Shown: positions 43,841 through 53,590 of the stretch, piece by piece
Position numbering within the stretch: position 1 is the stretch's first letter
How the letters are laid out: each line of letters opens with the position of its first letter
DNA from: an uncultured Eubacteriales bacterium
GTDB lineage: Bacteria > Bacillota > Clostridia > Saccharofermentanales > Saccharofermentanaceae
Length of the DNA stretch: 64,000 nt
Assembly: GCA_900314745.1 (NCBI GenBank)
Contig: OMWK01000006.1
Coordinates: 59,628 to 123,627 of the forward strand
Direction of reading: 5' to 3'
Position numbers and translations under genes: made by a program
The notes under the pieces: generated by a model
Databases searched by the model: none
The model's input: the letters and a program-made list of their open reading frames with translations, nothing else
Told to the model about the DNA's origin: nothing

Positions 43841-44641
43841 TCAAAATACTCTTATGTAATCGGCGATTGCCGTAATATATCCGCGGATGATCGCTGGATC
43901 CATGCGGTCTGTCATGCAGCACAGGAAGATAAGGCAGCACACGGACATGACAGGAACGATAGTCTTCTTAAAGGGCTTAACAACTTTGTGCAAGGTGAAA
44001 GCAACTGCGAGGAAGCCTACTCCCGCGATAAGGCCCGTGTAAAGAAGGTATACCGCCATGATCTTGATGAAGCCGGGCTTGAATCCCCCCTTGCCCTTGG
44101 AAGTGCGAAGATACGATATGACAATGAAGAAACCGCAGATCAGGAAGCATGCGATTACGCCGTCTAAGATGTAGTTCTTAAGATCAGGCACAAAAGGAAG
44201 CGTGCCGATCCAGACAACGAGCATGGCTGTTATGAAGCCTTCGTGGATCACTTCGCCGTCGATCTCGCAGAAAGAGATGCCCATCATGAGCATCGCGAGC
44301 ATAAGATTACGTGCAAGTACGACGTCGATGCTACCGTGAAGGAGCAGCACGAGGACGAATACGCATCCCAGAAGAACCTCGGAGATCAGGCATCTGATTG
44401 GGACCTTCGCTCCGCAGTAACGGCACTTGCCTCCGAGAAGAAGATACGAGAATACCGGGAAAAGATCCAGAGCACCGAGCTGGTGTCCGCATGAATCGCA
44501 GTGGGAATGCTCATTGACCCAGTCCATGCCTGCAAGTATTCTTCCTGCCGTGCAGGTTATAAAGCTCGCGAGTACAGTACCGAAGATGAAGGCCAGTACT
44601 ATCGCAAAAACAGCAGTTATTGTATCAGCAAACAGTGGCAC
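43841..44641 (-). CDS. Prepilin-peptidase-like membrane protein, second catalytic Asp missing
   Basis: Membrane protein of 266 residues resembling A24 prepilin peptidases, which process and N-methylate type IV pilin-like prepilins. Two CxxC pairs (Cys48/51 and Cys73/76) and LDLFPVFSYLLLGGKC match the N-terminal methylase/zinc region. The first catalytic Asp is present (Asp128 in CEIDGEVIHEG). The second site, normally GxGDVK, reads GKGGFK (183-188), so the Asp is Gly186. The protein is likely inactive as a peptidase or differs in mechanism. No pilin genes are nearby. GTG start with GGGGGG-type ribosome binding site. Confidence 0.75.
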   Translation of the reverse strand: MPLFADTITAVFAIVLAFIFGTVLASFITCTAGRILAGMDWVNEHSHCDSCGHQLGALDLFPVFSYLLLGGKCRYCGAKVPIRCLISEVLLGCVFVLVLLLHGSIDVVLARNLMLAMLMMGISFCEIDGEVIHEGFITAMLVVWIGTLPFVPDLKNYILDGVIACFLICGFFIVISYLRTSKGKGGFKPGFIKIMAVYLLYTGLIAGVGFLAVAFTLHKVVKPFKKTIVPVMSVCCLIFLCCMTDRMDPAIIRGYITAIADYIRVF

Positions 44642-44655
44642 CTGTTATTCCCCCC

Positions 44656-46224
44656 TTAGTCAAGATTAGGGTCAGCCTTAATGGCCTTGGCGTGTTCTTC
44701 CTGAACAGCAGGATCGTAGGAAAGCATGGGCTCAACATTCTTGTTGCCCTTGATCTTCCTCTCAACATAGTTGTTGGTGATCTTCATGACGAGCGGGCTC
44801 ATCGCGATAACACCGATAAGGTTCGGGATCATCATCATGCCGTTGAATGTATCCGAGATGTCCCATGCGATGGACGATGTCATGAGAGCACCTGACATGA
44901 TAAGAAGAACGAAGATTATCCTATAGATACGTGTAGCGATCGGTGCATAATCACCGGCAAGATACTCAACGGCCTTGGAACCGTACTGAGACCAGCCGAG
45001 GATAGTCGTAAATGCGAATACGAGTATGGCAATTGCGACAAACATGCTTCCGAATGCAAACTCATTGATCTTGAACAAGGTATCGAATGCATCTGCAACG
45101 AGAACGGCATCCGATGTTGTCTCGATGGCACCCGTCTCGACATCGATAACTCCTGAAGTAAGAACTACGAGAGCTGTCATTGTACATACGATGATCGTAT
45201 CTGCGAACACCTCGAAGATACCCCAGAGACCCTGCTTAACGGGCTCCTTGACGTTGGAATTACTGTGGACCATAACGGAGGAACCGAGACCTGCCTCATT
45301 CGAGAAGACGCCTCTCTTACAACCCTGTGTGATGATGGTCTTAAACGTAATACCCGTAACACCACCCCATACGGCGGGAGCGCTGAAAGCACCTGTGAAG
45401 ATGGCCTTGAATGCAGGAATAATATTAGCGGCATTATCCAGAATGATTACGACTGATCCCGCGATGAACACGACGACCATGACGGGAACTATCTTCTCGG
45501 CAACAGCCGCGATTCTCTGAAGGCCTCCGATGACAACGACTCCTACCAGGAACATGATCACCAGACCTGCGATAAGCTGATAGAGTGTTACATCGGTTCC
45601 GCCTGATGTCCAGAGAACTCTGCTCGAGAGAGCCTCAATTTTGAATGATGACGTGAAGTTGATAACGATCTTGTTGACCTGGCCCATGTTGCCGATACCG
45701 AATGATGCAAGCATCGCACAAACCGCAAAGATCACGGCAAGAACCTTACCGACCTTCTTCATGTGAGGATAGCTGCCGAGACCGTCCTGGAGGTAGTACA
45801 TGGCTCCTCCCGACCACTCGTCAGCGTGATTCTTACGTCTGAAATAGATACCGAGGATATTCTCGGAGTAGTTCGTCATCATGCCGAAGATTGCGGCAAA
45901 CCACATCCAGAAAACGGCTCCGGGGCCGCCGGTAATGATAGCTGCGGATACACCCGCGATGTTACCTACGCCGACCGTGGCTGCAAGGGCAGTACACAGA
46001 GCCTGGAACTGTGAGATCGTCGCCCTATCCTTAGTGTGGGAGATAACGTCTTTGTTGAACAGTGAACCTATGGTCTTCTTCCACCAGTGACCAATGTGAG
46101 TGAACTGGAATCCTTTTGTAAGGATGGTCATAAGGATTCCGGTAGCTATGAGAAGCCACACGCCGGTCTTTGTCCAAACAAAAGAATTTACGGCATCATT
46201 AAGCTTGGTTAATGTGTCGAGCAT
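44656..46224 (-). CDS. Alanine/glycine:cation symporter (AGCS family)
   Basis: Integral membrane protein of 522 residues with about eleven hydrophobic segments, importing alanine or glycine with sodium. The family signature is clear: VGVGNIAGVSAAIITGGPGA, followed by VFWMW. KTIITQGCKRGVFSNEAGLG is a second AGCS motif. GGAGGTATAT precedes the ATG. It is 12 bases after the diguanylate cyclase gene; no functional link to it is evident. Confidence 0.94.
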   Translation of the reverse strand: MLDTLTKLNDAVNSFVWTKTGVWLLIATGILMTILTKGFQFTHIGHWWKKTIGSLFNKDVISHTKDRATISQFQALCTALAATVGVGNIAGVSAAIITGGPGAVFWMWFAAIFGMMTNYSENILGIYFRRKNHADEWSGGAMYYLQDGLGSYPHMKKVGKVLAVIFAVCAMLASFGIGNMGQVNKIVINFTSSFKIEALSSRVLWTSGGTDVTLYQLIAGLVIMFLVGVVVIGGLQRIAAVAEKIVPVMVVVFIAGSVVIILDNAANIIPAFKAIFTGAFSAPAVWGGVTGITFKTIITQGCKRGVFSNEAGLGSSVMVHSNSNVKEPVKQGLWGIFEVFADTIIVCTMTALVVLTSGVIDVETGAIETTSDAVLVADAFDTLFKINEFAFGSMFVAIAILVFAFTTILGWSQYGSKAVEYLAGDYAPIATRIYRIIFVLLIMSGALMTSSIAWDISDTFNGMMMIPNLIGVIAMSPLVMKITNNYVERKIKGNKNVEPMLSYDPAVQEEHAKAIKADPNLD

Positions 46225-46236
46225 ATATACCTCCGA

Positions 46237-47895
46237 TTATAATTTGGCCTTGTATCCCGCGGCCTTTAATATCTTCTTATTCTCATACATAAGCCTATCC
46301 GCTTCCTTCTCGGTCTCATCAAAATCGCGGGTACCGGGAACGTAGACAGCCTTACCGTATGCGATGCACAGGGGAATGTGGAACTCATTCCTGTCATTTA
46401 CTTCCTTTATCTTCTCTTCGAAAAGCCGAGTCGCCTTGTCATAATCCTCTTCGCTGTGCTTGCCTTCGAGGATGGCAAAGAACTCATCTCCGCCTATGCG
46501 GTAACACTTGCCGTAACGGCCGAAAGTGTCATTTATGAGTTCAGCAGCGGCAATTATAAATCTGTCGCCTTCCGCATGTCCATAGTTATCGTTGACCTGC
46601 TTTAAGAAGTTTATATCCAGCTGGACAAGAACGTACTTGCCCGCTCCCTTCTCTCTGATACTGTTCTCTTCCTGAGTAAAAGCCAGACGGTTAAGAAGAC
46701 CCGTAAGTCCGTCATTGTATGCAAGCTTCTCCATAACTTCGGTCTGAGCACTCTTCCTGATGATATTAAGGAACAGATTCAGCTCGTAGATGGTGAACAG
46801 GATAATAAAGTACAGAAGTCCAAACCTTGTAAAAAGAGACGCATCCGTAGCCTTCAACATATAGTATCTGATAATATCCAGGATTCCGGCAGTTATAAGC
46901 ACAGAGAATCCCGCTACGATAACCTTCATGTTTTTACCGAACTTGCCGGATTTCTTATATGCACTTACCGATAAGCTGATTATGAACAGTACGCCGATAC
47001 CGAGAATTATATGAGTAATGAACAGTATCTCGCTGTAGTCCCTTCCGAGAGCAAGCACCCATACTACATTCAGAACCAGATTAAGACCGCAAAGTCCGAT
47101 CAGAATCTTAGGCAATTTGGATTCCAGCTGCCTGGATACCGATGCTATGAGAATAATCACGGGCACCGGAAGGAATATAAGACACATGTAGTCCATTACC
47201 CTTACCATCGCTGAATTCGCACTTATCAGCTGCGGGATCCTCGAACCCGAACTGGTCCATAATGCGAGTACTATGGCGGTAGTTCCGAGTGATATAGTCT
47301 CGATGACGCTGTTCGGATCAGCTGTAAAAAGGAATCCGACAACGATCAGGACTACGCCCAATACCATGATTACAAAGCACTGAATGTAATTTGCAAAGTT
47401 CTCAGTAATCATTCCCCTTACAAAAGAGGCACCTTCCTGTATCTTCATGAAGTAGAAGGTTGATGTCTTTGCTTCATGCAAAGTTGAATAATCAATCCTG
47501 ATAACGGAATTCTCTTCAAGAGCCGGCAGATCAACGGTATGAATGCATTCGCCGTAATAATTACCGTATATCCTGATAAGGTCCGGATGGAAATCATAGA
47601 CCGCAGTATCGTTGACGTAGACGGTAAAGAACAGGCTTCTGCTCTCGAAGCACAGATCAGCACCGCTCACCTGTTCAGGCGAGATAGTCTTCGTTATCGA
47701 CCCCGCTTCAGGCTCGTATCTCAGATTGGAGAAGTCAACAGGGGTGCCGTCTTCATAGGTCCATCCGTCTGAAAATTGCTCGTCCTTAGAATTCAGGTTT
47801 CCCCCGTCTAATTTATAAAGGAAGAGGAAAACTATGAATATAAGAAGAATGACGCAGATCGCAAGATTCAGATCGATCAGAAGCCTCTTTCTCAT
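46237..47895 (-). CDS. Membrane diguanylate cyclase with outer sensor domain
   Basis: Predicted to make cyclic di-GMP. Order: N-terminal membrane segment (about residues 7-28), an outer beta-rich domain of about 150 residues, about seven membrane segments (170-375), and a C-terminal GGDEF domain with an intact RIGGDEFFAIL active site. This layout resembles 7TMR-DISM receptors. The product-inhibition site RxxD is not present upstream of GGDEF (the segment reads GRYGKCY), so feedback control may be missing. The ATG is preferred over a GTG one codon earlier because of the spacing from AGGGGTG. Confidence 0.88.
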   Translation of the reverse strand: MRKRLLIDLNLAICVILLIFIVFLFLYKLDGGNLNSKDEQFSDGWTYEDGTPVDFSNLRYEPEAGSITKTISPEQVSGADLCFESRSLFFTVYVNDTAVYDFHPDLIRIYGNYYGECIHTVDLPALEENSVIRIDYSTLHEAKTSTFYFMKIQEGASFVRGMITENFANYIQCFVIMVLGVVLIVVGFLFTADPNSVIETISLGTTAIVLALWTSSGSRIPQLISANSAMVRVMDYMCLIFLPVPVIILIASVSRQLESKLPKILIGLCGLNLVLNVVWVLALGRDYSEILFITHIILGIGVLFIISLSVSAYKKSGKFGKNMKVIVAGFSVLITAGILDIIRYYMLKATDASLFTRFGLLYFIILFTIYELNLFLNIIRKSAQTEVMEKLAYNDGLTGLLNRLAFTQEENSIREKGAGKYVLVQLDINFLKQVNDNYGHAEGDRFIIAAAELINDTFGRYGKCYRIGGDEFFAILEGKHSEEDYDKATRLFEEKIKEVNDRNEFHIPLCIAYGKAVYVPGTRDFDETEKEADRLMYENKKILKAAGYKAKL

Positions 47896-47913
47896 CACGA
47901 CACCCCTAAATGA

Positions 47914-50900
47914 TTACTCCCCTATCTCGGCGTGATAGTCCTGAAGAGCCTTAACACCGATATGGGTGTTATTCTTCACAGCCTTGATTCCGTCAGCGGA
48001 TGCCTTGGCCGCGGCCATGGTCGTGATATACGGAACCTTATGTCTTATGGCCTCCTTACGGATGTAGGAGTCATCATATACGGAAGTCTTGCCGGCAGGA
48101 GTATTGATGATGAGATCAAGCTCGCCGTTTGTGATCATATCCGAGATATTGGGACGTCCCTCATAGATCTTCTTGACCTTAGTAACGGGGATTCCATCGG
48201 AATTAATCATGTCGTATGTTCCGCCAGTTGCAAAGATCTTGAATCCGATCTCGTTAAAGCCTCTTGCAACTTCGAGGAGGTCTCCCTTATCTCTGTCGCA
48301 TACCGAGAGCAATACGTTGCCCTCAAGAGGAAGAACTGTCTGTGTTGCCTCCTGAGCCTTGTAGTAAGCCTCACCTACGTTATCGGAAAGACCTAATACT
48401 TCACCTGTGGATCTCATCTCAGGTCCTAAGACAGGGTCAACCTCCTGGAACATGTTGAACGGGAATACGGCTTCCTTAACACCGCAGTGATTGATCTTCT
48501 TATTCTTAAGATCCTTAACGGGTGAAGGTCTGCCTGTAATGGATCTTGTCATGATGTCAGTAGCGATTCTTACCATGTTAACCGATGTAACCTTGGATAC
48601 GAGCGGTACTGTTCTTGATGCACGGGGGTTAGCCTCGAGAACATATACGACACCGTCTTCGATGGCGTACTGCATGTTCATGAGACCTACTACGTTCATC
48701 TCTACGGCAATCTTCTTCGTGTACTCTCTGATAGTAGCTACCTGCTCCTCAGTGAGGTTCTGTGAAGGCAGCATACAAGCGGAATCACCGGAGTGAACGC
48801 CTGCGAGCTCGATATGCTCCATGACAGCAGGAACGAAGCAGTTCTCGCCGTCGGAAATAGCATCAGCCTCACACTCTGTAGCGTGGTGCAGGAATCTGTC
48901 GATGAGGATAGGTCTGTCAGGTGTAACACCCTCGGCAGCAGCCATGTAGATCCTCATCATGTCGTCATCGTGAACGACTTCCATTCCGCGTCCGCCCAAT
49001 ACATAGGAAGGTCTAACCATTACGGGATAGCCGATCTTATTAGCAATCTCAACTGCCTCTTCGACAGTGGAAGCCATACCTGCCTCAGGCATGGGGATCT
49101 GGAGCTTATCCATCATTGCACGGAACAGGTCTCTGTCCTCAGCAAGATCGATGGTCTCAGGTGAAGTACCGAGAATGTTTACGCCGTACTTCTTAAGGTC
49201 AGCAGCAAGATTCAGAGGTGTCTGGCCGCCGAATGAAGCGATAACGCCAAGGGGCTTCTCCTTCTCGTAGATAGCGAGTACATCCTCGAGTGTCAGAGGC
49301 TCGAAGTAGAGCTTGTCTGATGTGTCGTAGTCTGTGGAAACCGTCTCAGGGTTGCAGTTAACTATGATGGACTCGAAGCCGAGCTTCTTAAGAGCAAGTG
49401 CAGCATGTACGCAGCAGTAGTCGAACTCGATACCCTGACCGATTCTGTTGGGGCCGCCGCCAAGGATCATGACCTTCTTGTTGTTGGAAGAAGGAGACTT
49501 ATCCTCAGGGATGTTATATGAGGAGTAGTAATAAGCAGCATCCTTTGTTCCGCTTACGTGTACACCCTCCCATGCTTCCTTGATACCGTACTCATAACGC
49601 TTGTTTCTGATATCCTCCTCGGATACTTCGAGGATCTTGGAAAGATACTTATCGGAGAAACCGTCACACTTAGCCTTGCGCAGGATATCCTCGGAGGGAA
49701 CGCTGCCCTTCATGGCGATGAGTGCATTCTCCTCGTCGACGAGTTCCTTCATCTGCTCCAAGAACCAGTGCTTGATCTTGGTAAGTTCGAATATCTCGTC
49801 AATGGTAGCACCCTTTCGAAGTGCCTCGTAGATAACGAACTGTCTCTCAGATGTCGGGTAAACAAGTTTTGCAAGGAGCTCTTCCTTTGTAAGCTCGTTG
49901 AAGTTCTTCGCGAAGCCTAAGCCGTATCTGTCCTTCTCAAGGCTTCGAATCGCCTTCTGGAAAGCTTCCTTGTAAGTCTTACCGATGCTCATTACCTCAC
50001 CTACGGCACGCATCTGTGTTCCGAGCTTGTCGGAAGCTCCCTTGAACTTCTCGAAAGCCCATCTCGCGAATTTGATAACTACATAGTCACCGTCGGGTAC
50101 ATACTTGTCGAGTGTTCCGTACTTGCCGCAGGGAATCTCGTCTAATGTGAGACCGCATGCAAGAAGTGCAGATACAAAAGCTATCGGGAAACCTGTTGCC
50201 TTGGATGCAAGAGCAGATGATCTTGATGTTCTGGGGTTGATCTCAATAACAACTGTTCTGTCGGATACGGGATCGTGTGCGAACTGGCAGTTACATCCGC
50301 CGATAACCTGGATAGCCTCGACGATCTTGTAGGACTGCTCCTGAAGCTTCTTCTGAACATCCTCGGAGATCGTGAGCATAGGTGCCGAACAGAATGAGTC
50401 ACCTGTGTGAACTCCGATAGGGTCAATGTTCTCGATGAAGCAGACCGTGATCTTATTGTTCTTGGAGTCTCTTACTACCTCGAGCTCGAGCTCTTCCCAT
50501 CCTGCGATGGACTCCTCTACGAGTACCTGATGAATGAGTGAAGCCTGAAGACCTCTCTCGCAGACGACCTTCAGCTCATCGACGTTATAAACGAGACCGC
50601 CGCCTGCACCGCCCATGGTGTAAGCCGGTCTTAATACTACAGGATAATGGAGCTCCTCTGCGATCTTCAGAGCTTCCTCAACGGAGTAAGCCTCGTGAGA
50701 TCTCGGCATCTCGATTCCCAGGGAATTCATCGTATTCTTGAACTCGATTCTGTCCTCGCCTCTCTCGATGGCATCAACCTGGACACCGATTACCTGAACG
50801 TTGTACCTGTCGAGTACACCGGCCTTGGAAAGCTCGGAACAGAGGTTAAGTCCGGACTGACCGCCGAGGTTAGGGAGAAGCGCATCAGGCCTCTCCTTAG

Positions 50901-51135
50901 CGATGATTTGCTCTATACGATTAACGTTAAGAGGCTCGATGTAGGTTCTGTCAGCGACGTCAGGATCGGTCATGATGGTAGCAGGATTGCTGTTTACGAG
51001 TACGATCTCGTAACCGAGCTTCCGTAGCGCCTTACACGCCTGAGTTCCGGAATAGTCGAACTCACATGCCTGGCCGATAATGATCGGACCTGAACCGATG
51101 ATCAGGATCTTGTTGATGTCTTCTCTTTTGGGCAT
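47914..51135 (-). CDS. carB: Carbamoyl-phosphate synthase, large subunit
   Basis: Large subunit that makes carbamoyl phosphate for pyrimidines and arginine. At 1073 residues it is full length with two ATP-grasp halves (IGSGPIIIGQACEFDYSGTQ at the start; the second half opens ILGGGPNRIGQGIEFDYCC) and a C-terminal methylglyoxal-synthase-like regulatory domain. CGGGGGAAA gives the ribosome binding site. The small subunit gene carA is not adjacent; threonine synthase lies upstream. No PyrR attenuator is visible in the 41-base upstream gap. Confidence 0.97.
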   Translation of the reverse strand: MPKREDINKILIIGSGPIIIGQACEFDYSGTQACKALRKLGYEIVLVNSNPATIMTDPDVADRTYIEPLNVNRIEQIIAKERPDALLPNLGGQSGLNLCSELSKAGVLDRYNVQVIGVQVDAIERGEDRIEFKNTMNSLGIEMPRSHEAYSVEEALKIAEELHYPVVLRPAYTMGGAGGGLVYNVDELKVVCERGLQASLIHQVLVEESIAGWEELELEVVRDSKNNKITVCFIENIDPIGVHTGDSFCSAPMLTISEDVQKKLQEQSYKIVEAIQVIGGCNCQFAHDPVSDRTVVIEINPRTSRSSALASKATGFPIAFVSALLACGLTLDEIPCGKYGTLDKYVPDGDYVVIKFARWAFEKFKGASDKLGTQMRAVGEVMSIGKTYKEAFQKAIRSLEKDRYGLGFAKNFNELTKEELLAKLVYPTSERQFVIYEALRKGATIDEIFELTKIKHWFLEQMKELVDEENALIAMKGSVPSEDILRKAKCDGFSDKYLSKILEVSEEDIRNKRYEYGIKEAWEGVHVSGTKDAAYYYSSYNIPEDKSPSSNNKKVMILGGGPNRIGQGIEFDYCCVHAALALKKLGFESIIVNCNPETVSTDYDTSDKLYFEPLTLEDVLAIYEKEKPLGVIASFGGQTPLNLAADLKKYGVNILGTSPETIDLAEDRDLFRAMMDKLQIPMPEAGMASTVEEAVEIANKIGYPVMVRPSYVLGGRGMEVVHDDDMMRIYMAAAEGVTPDRPILIDRFLHHATECEADAISDGENCFVPAVMEHIELAGVHSGDSACMLPSQNLTEEQVATIREYTKKIAVEMNVVGLMNMQYAIEDGVVYVLEANPRASRTVPLVSKVTSVNMVRIATDIMTRSITGRPSPVKDLKNKKINHCGVKEAVFPFNMFQEVDPVLGPEMRSTGEVLGLSDNVGEAYYKAQEATQTVLPLEGNVLLSVCDRDKGDLLEVARGFNEIGFKIFATGGTYDMINSDGIPVTKVKKIYEGRPNISDMITNGELDLIINTPAGKTSVYDDSYIRKEAIRHKVPYITTMAAAKASADGIKAVKNNTHIGVKALQDYHAEIGE

Positions 51136-51176
51136 TTGCGTTTCCCCCGTATGATAAAAATTTAAATAACTAAGAA

Positions 51177-52682
51177 TTAGCCGAGCAGTATGCTTCTGAC
51201 CTTGGACTCCATCTCTTCCTTGTCGATGACATCCGTGTGAAGCACGGGCTTGCTCGACAGGTCCTTGATGGCCTCAGGAATCTGCAGACCACTCTCGTCG
51301 GAAAGCGCCTTGATGATCTCATCGTTGGACTTTCCTTCGCTGAAGCCCTCTCCCCTTATCGCGTCCATGACGGCAGGAGAGAACTTGAACGGAGATGCCG
51401 TTGAAGCGAATACAGTCTTCGTCTCATCTCCGGATCTTGTGTGATAACGGTTATAGATATTGAATCCAACCGCTGTATGCGTATCAACGACGTTATCCGT
51501 TCTGTCGTATACGTCGAGGATAGTCTTGGTAACGCCGGCATCGTCTGCGAAGCCTCCGACGAAGATCATCTGCATCTTCTTCAGTGTCTTCTCATCAACC
51601 TTATAGACGCCCTTGGTATTGAGTTCGTTCATCCACTCGGATACCTGCTTATAGTCACCGTCCGTGATCTCGAAGAGAAGTCTCTCGAGGTTGGACGAGA
51701 TGAGGATGTCCATCGAAGGTGAAGTCGTCTTATAGAAATCCCTGTTCCTGTCATACTTTCCGGATGAGAAGAAGTCGCAGAGGACCTTGTTCTTATTCGA
51801 AGCACAGATGAGTTTTCTTACCGGAATGCCCATCTTCTTTGCAAACCACGCAGCGAGGATGTTACCGAAGTTACCCGTGGGAACAACGATATTGATAGCC
51901 TCACCCTTCTCGATCTTCTCAGTTCTCAGAAGCTCGATGTAGGAATAAACATAGTAAGCGATCTGAGGAGCAAGACGGCCCCAGTTGATCGAATTCGCAG
52001 AAGAGAGCTTGATGCCGCCTGCGATCAGCTCATCGTTGAATGCCTTGTCGGAGAATATCTTCTTGACGCCTGTCTGTGCATCGTCGAAGCATCCGTTAAC
52101 TGCGATTACGTGAGTATTGCTTCCCTCAGTCGTGATCATCTGAAGCTTCTGTGCTTCAGATACTCCGCCCGTGGGATAGAATACGATGATCTCCGTTCCG
52201 GGCAGATCCTTGAATCCTTCGAGAGCAGCCTTACCCGTATCACCGGATGTAGCCGTCAGGATGCAGATCTTCCTCGACTCACCGGTCTTCTTCATGGAAG
52301 CTGTCATGAGATGAGGAAGGAGCTGAAGTGCAACATCCTTAAATGCGCACGTGGGACCGTGCCACAGTTCGAGAATGTACTCTCTCTCGTTGTAGGAATT
52401 AAGCTGAACGAGAGGAATCGGGTTCTCTCCCCACTTCTCTTCGCTGTATGCCTGTCTTGTATAACCGAGGAGCTCATCCTCAGAGAAATCATCGAGGTAC
52501 TTCGAGAGAACTCTTGCCGAGATCTCACAGAAGCTCATGGTCTTCATCTGCTCGATGTCGTCTTCAGTAAGCTGCGGGATCGATTCGGGAACAAACAGTC
52601 CGCCGTCAGGTGCGATACCCTTGATAATGGCTTCCTGGGCCGTAAACTTCTCTTCATAACCTCTTGTGCTTATGTACTTCAT
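51177..52682 (-). CDS. thrC: Threonine synthase
   Basis: PLP enzyme converting O-phosphohomoserine to threonine; 501 residues, typical of the longer form. The PLP-Lys motif is in HGPTCAFKDVALQLLPHLM. Other family segments are LTATSGDTGKAALEGFKD and VVPTGNFGNILAAWFAKKMG. It overlaps the preceding unknown gene by four bases with GAGGTAGC as ribosome binding site. No other threonine genes are in the window. Confidence 0.96.
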   Translation of the reverse strand: MKYISTRGYEEKFTAQEAIIKGIAPDGGLFVPESIPQLTEDDIEQMKTMSFCEISARVLSKYLDDFSEDELLGYTRQAYSEEKWGENPIPLVQLNSYNEREYILELWHGPTCAFKDVALQLLPHLMTASMKKTGESRKICILTATSGDTGKAALEGFKDLPGTEIIVFYPTGGVSEAQKLQMITTEGSNTHVIAVNGCFDDAQTGVKKIFSDKAFNDELIAGGIKLSSANSINWGRLAPQIAYYVYSYIELLRTEKIEKGEAINIVVPTGNFGNILAAWFAKKMGIPVRKLICASNKNKVLCDFFSSGKYDRNRDFYKTTSPSMDILISSNLERLLFEITDGDYKQVSEWMNELNTKGVYKVDEKTLKKMQMIFVGGFADDAGVTKTILDVYDRTDNVVDTHTAVGFNIYNRYHTRSGDETKTVFASTASPFKFSPAVMDAIRGEGFSEGKSNDEIIKALSDESGLQIPEAIKDLSSKPVLHTDVIDKEEMESKVRSILLG

Positions 52683-53590
52683 TGAGCTACCTCACTCTCG
52701 CTTGATATTACTTGTTCTGTTGCTGCCGTCTCAGTTACGGCTGTATCTGCGGTCGCAGTCGCTGCAGTTTCCCCGCCGTAATGTCCGGCATAAGCCTCGA
52801 TTATCTCGGCGACTTCGGGATCGGTCTTCCTCTCATCGAGCTGTGCTATCAGAAAATCCAGTCTGTCCGCCGTATCCGCGCTGTTCCTGACGTTCGCCCA
52901 TGTGGGGATTATCACGAATACTATGAGTGCGCAGACGGCCGCCGCAATTACCAGACCGGTTATTATCTTCACGGAGAGTCTCAGATTATCGGCAGGAGTT
53001 CTGAGGTTCTCTACGTTCACATCTTCGCTCATCTCATCGCCGCCTGAACTCGACCTCATCATTACGTCACGGCGCTCCTTGTCGGAAGCCATCTTAAAGT
53101 CGTTCTTCCCGGTCGAAGCTCTCATGAGGATGGGGGCCTGCATTCCGGTTCTTGAAGCGGACTTGGACGATCCGTCGGCCACCATCGAGGAGATACTCTT
53201 CTTCCCCTTCCTTGCTTCAGGCACTGCATTGGGATTGCTCTCGTCAGCCCTTACAAGCTTGATCGCCTCCTGGGCTATCGTAAGGTGCTGCTCGGAAGCA
53301 AGCGAATTATTAACCGCATACTCCAGGGCATCCGCAGCTCTCTTAAACGAACCCTCTCTTGCAAGACAGAGTCCGTAGACAAGCGCAGTATCACCCCAGG
53401 TAGGATACTTGGTGATCAAAGGCTTCAGAATTATCTGTGAAACATCGGTTCCGTCCTTCTGACAATTGAGAAGGGCACGATTAAACTGCTTAACGGCATA
53501 CGCCTTATCTTCAGCACTCATGTCGTAGAGGATCATATCCTTCTCCTCTACCGGTCTGAGCATCAACGCCAGTTGTCTGTAATCGTGCAT
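52679..53590 (-). CDS. Unknown tail-anchored or single-pass membrane protein with TPR-like N-terminus
   Basis: 303 residues, function not recognised. The first 125 residues are helical and resemble tetratricopeptide units (YAVKQFNRALLNCQKDGTDV, FKRAADALEYAVNNSLASEQ). A Ser/Arg-rich linker follows, then one hydrophobic segment near residues 208-229 (KIITGLVIAAAVCALIVFVI) and a Thr/Ala-rich end. Topology suggests a cytoplasmic TPR platform anchored to the membrane. The gene overlaps folC by 28 bases and has GAGGTAAGTT upstream. Confidence 0.72.
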   Translation of the reverse strand: MHDYRQLALMLRPVEEKDMILYDMSAEDKAYAVKQFNRALLNCQKDGTDVSQIILKPLITKYPTWGDTALVYGLCLAREGSFKRAADALEYAVNNSLASEQHLTIAQEAIKLVRADESNPNAVPEARKGKKSISSMVADGSSKSASRTGMQAPILMRASTGKNDFKMASDKERRDVMMRSSSGGDEMSEDVNVENLRTPADNLRLSVKIITGLVIAAAVCALIVFVIIPTWANVRNSADTADRLDFLIAQLDERKTDPEVAEIIEAYAGHYGGETAATATADTAVTETAATEQVISSESEVAQ

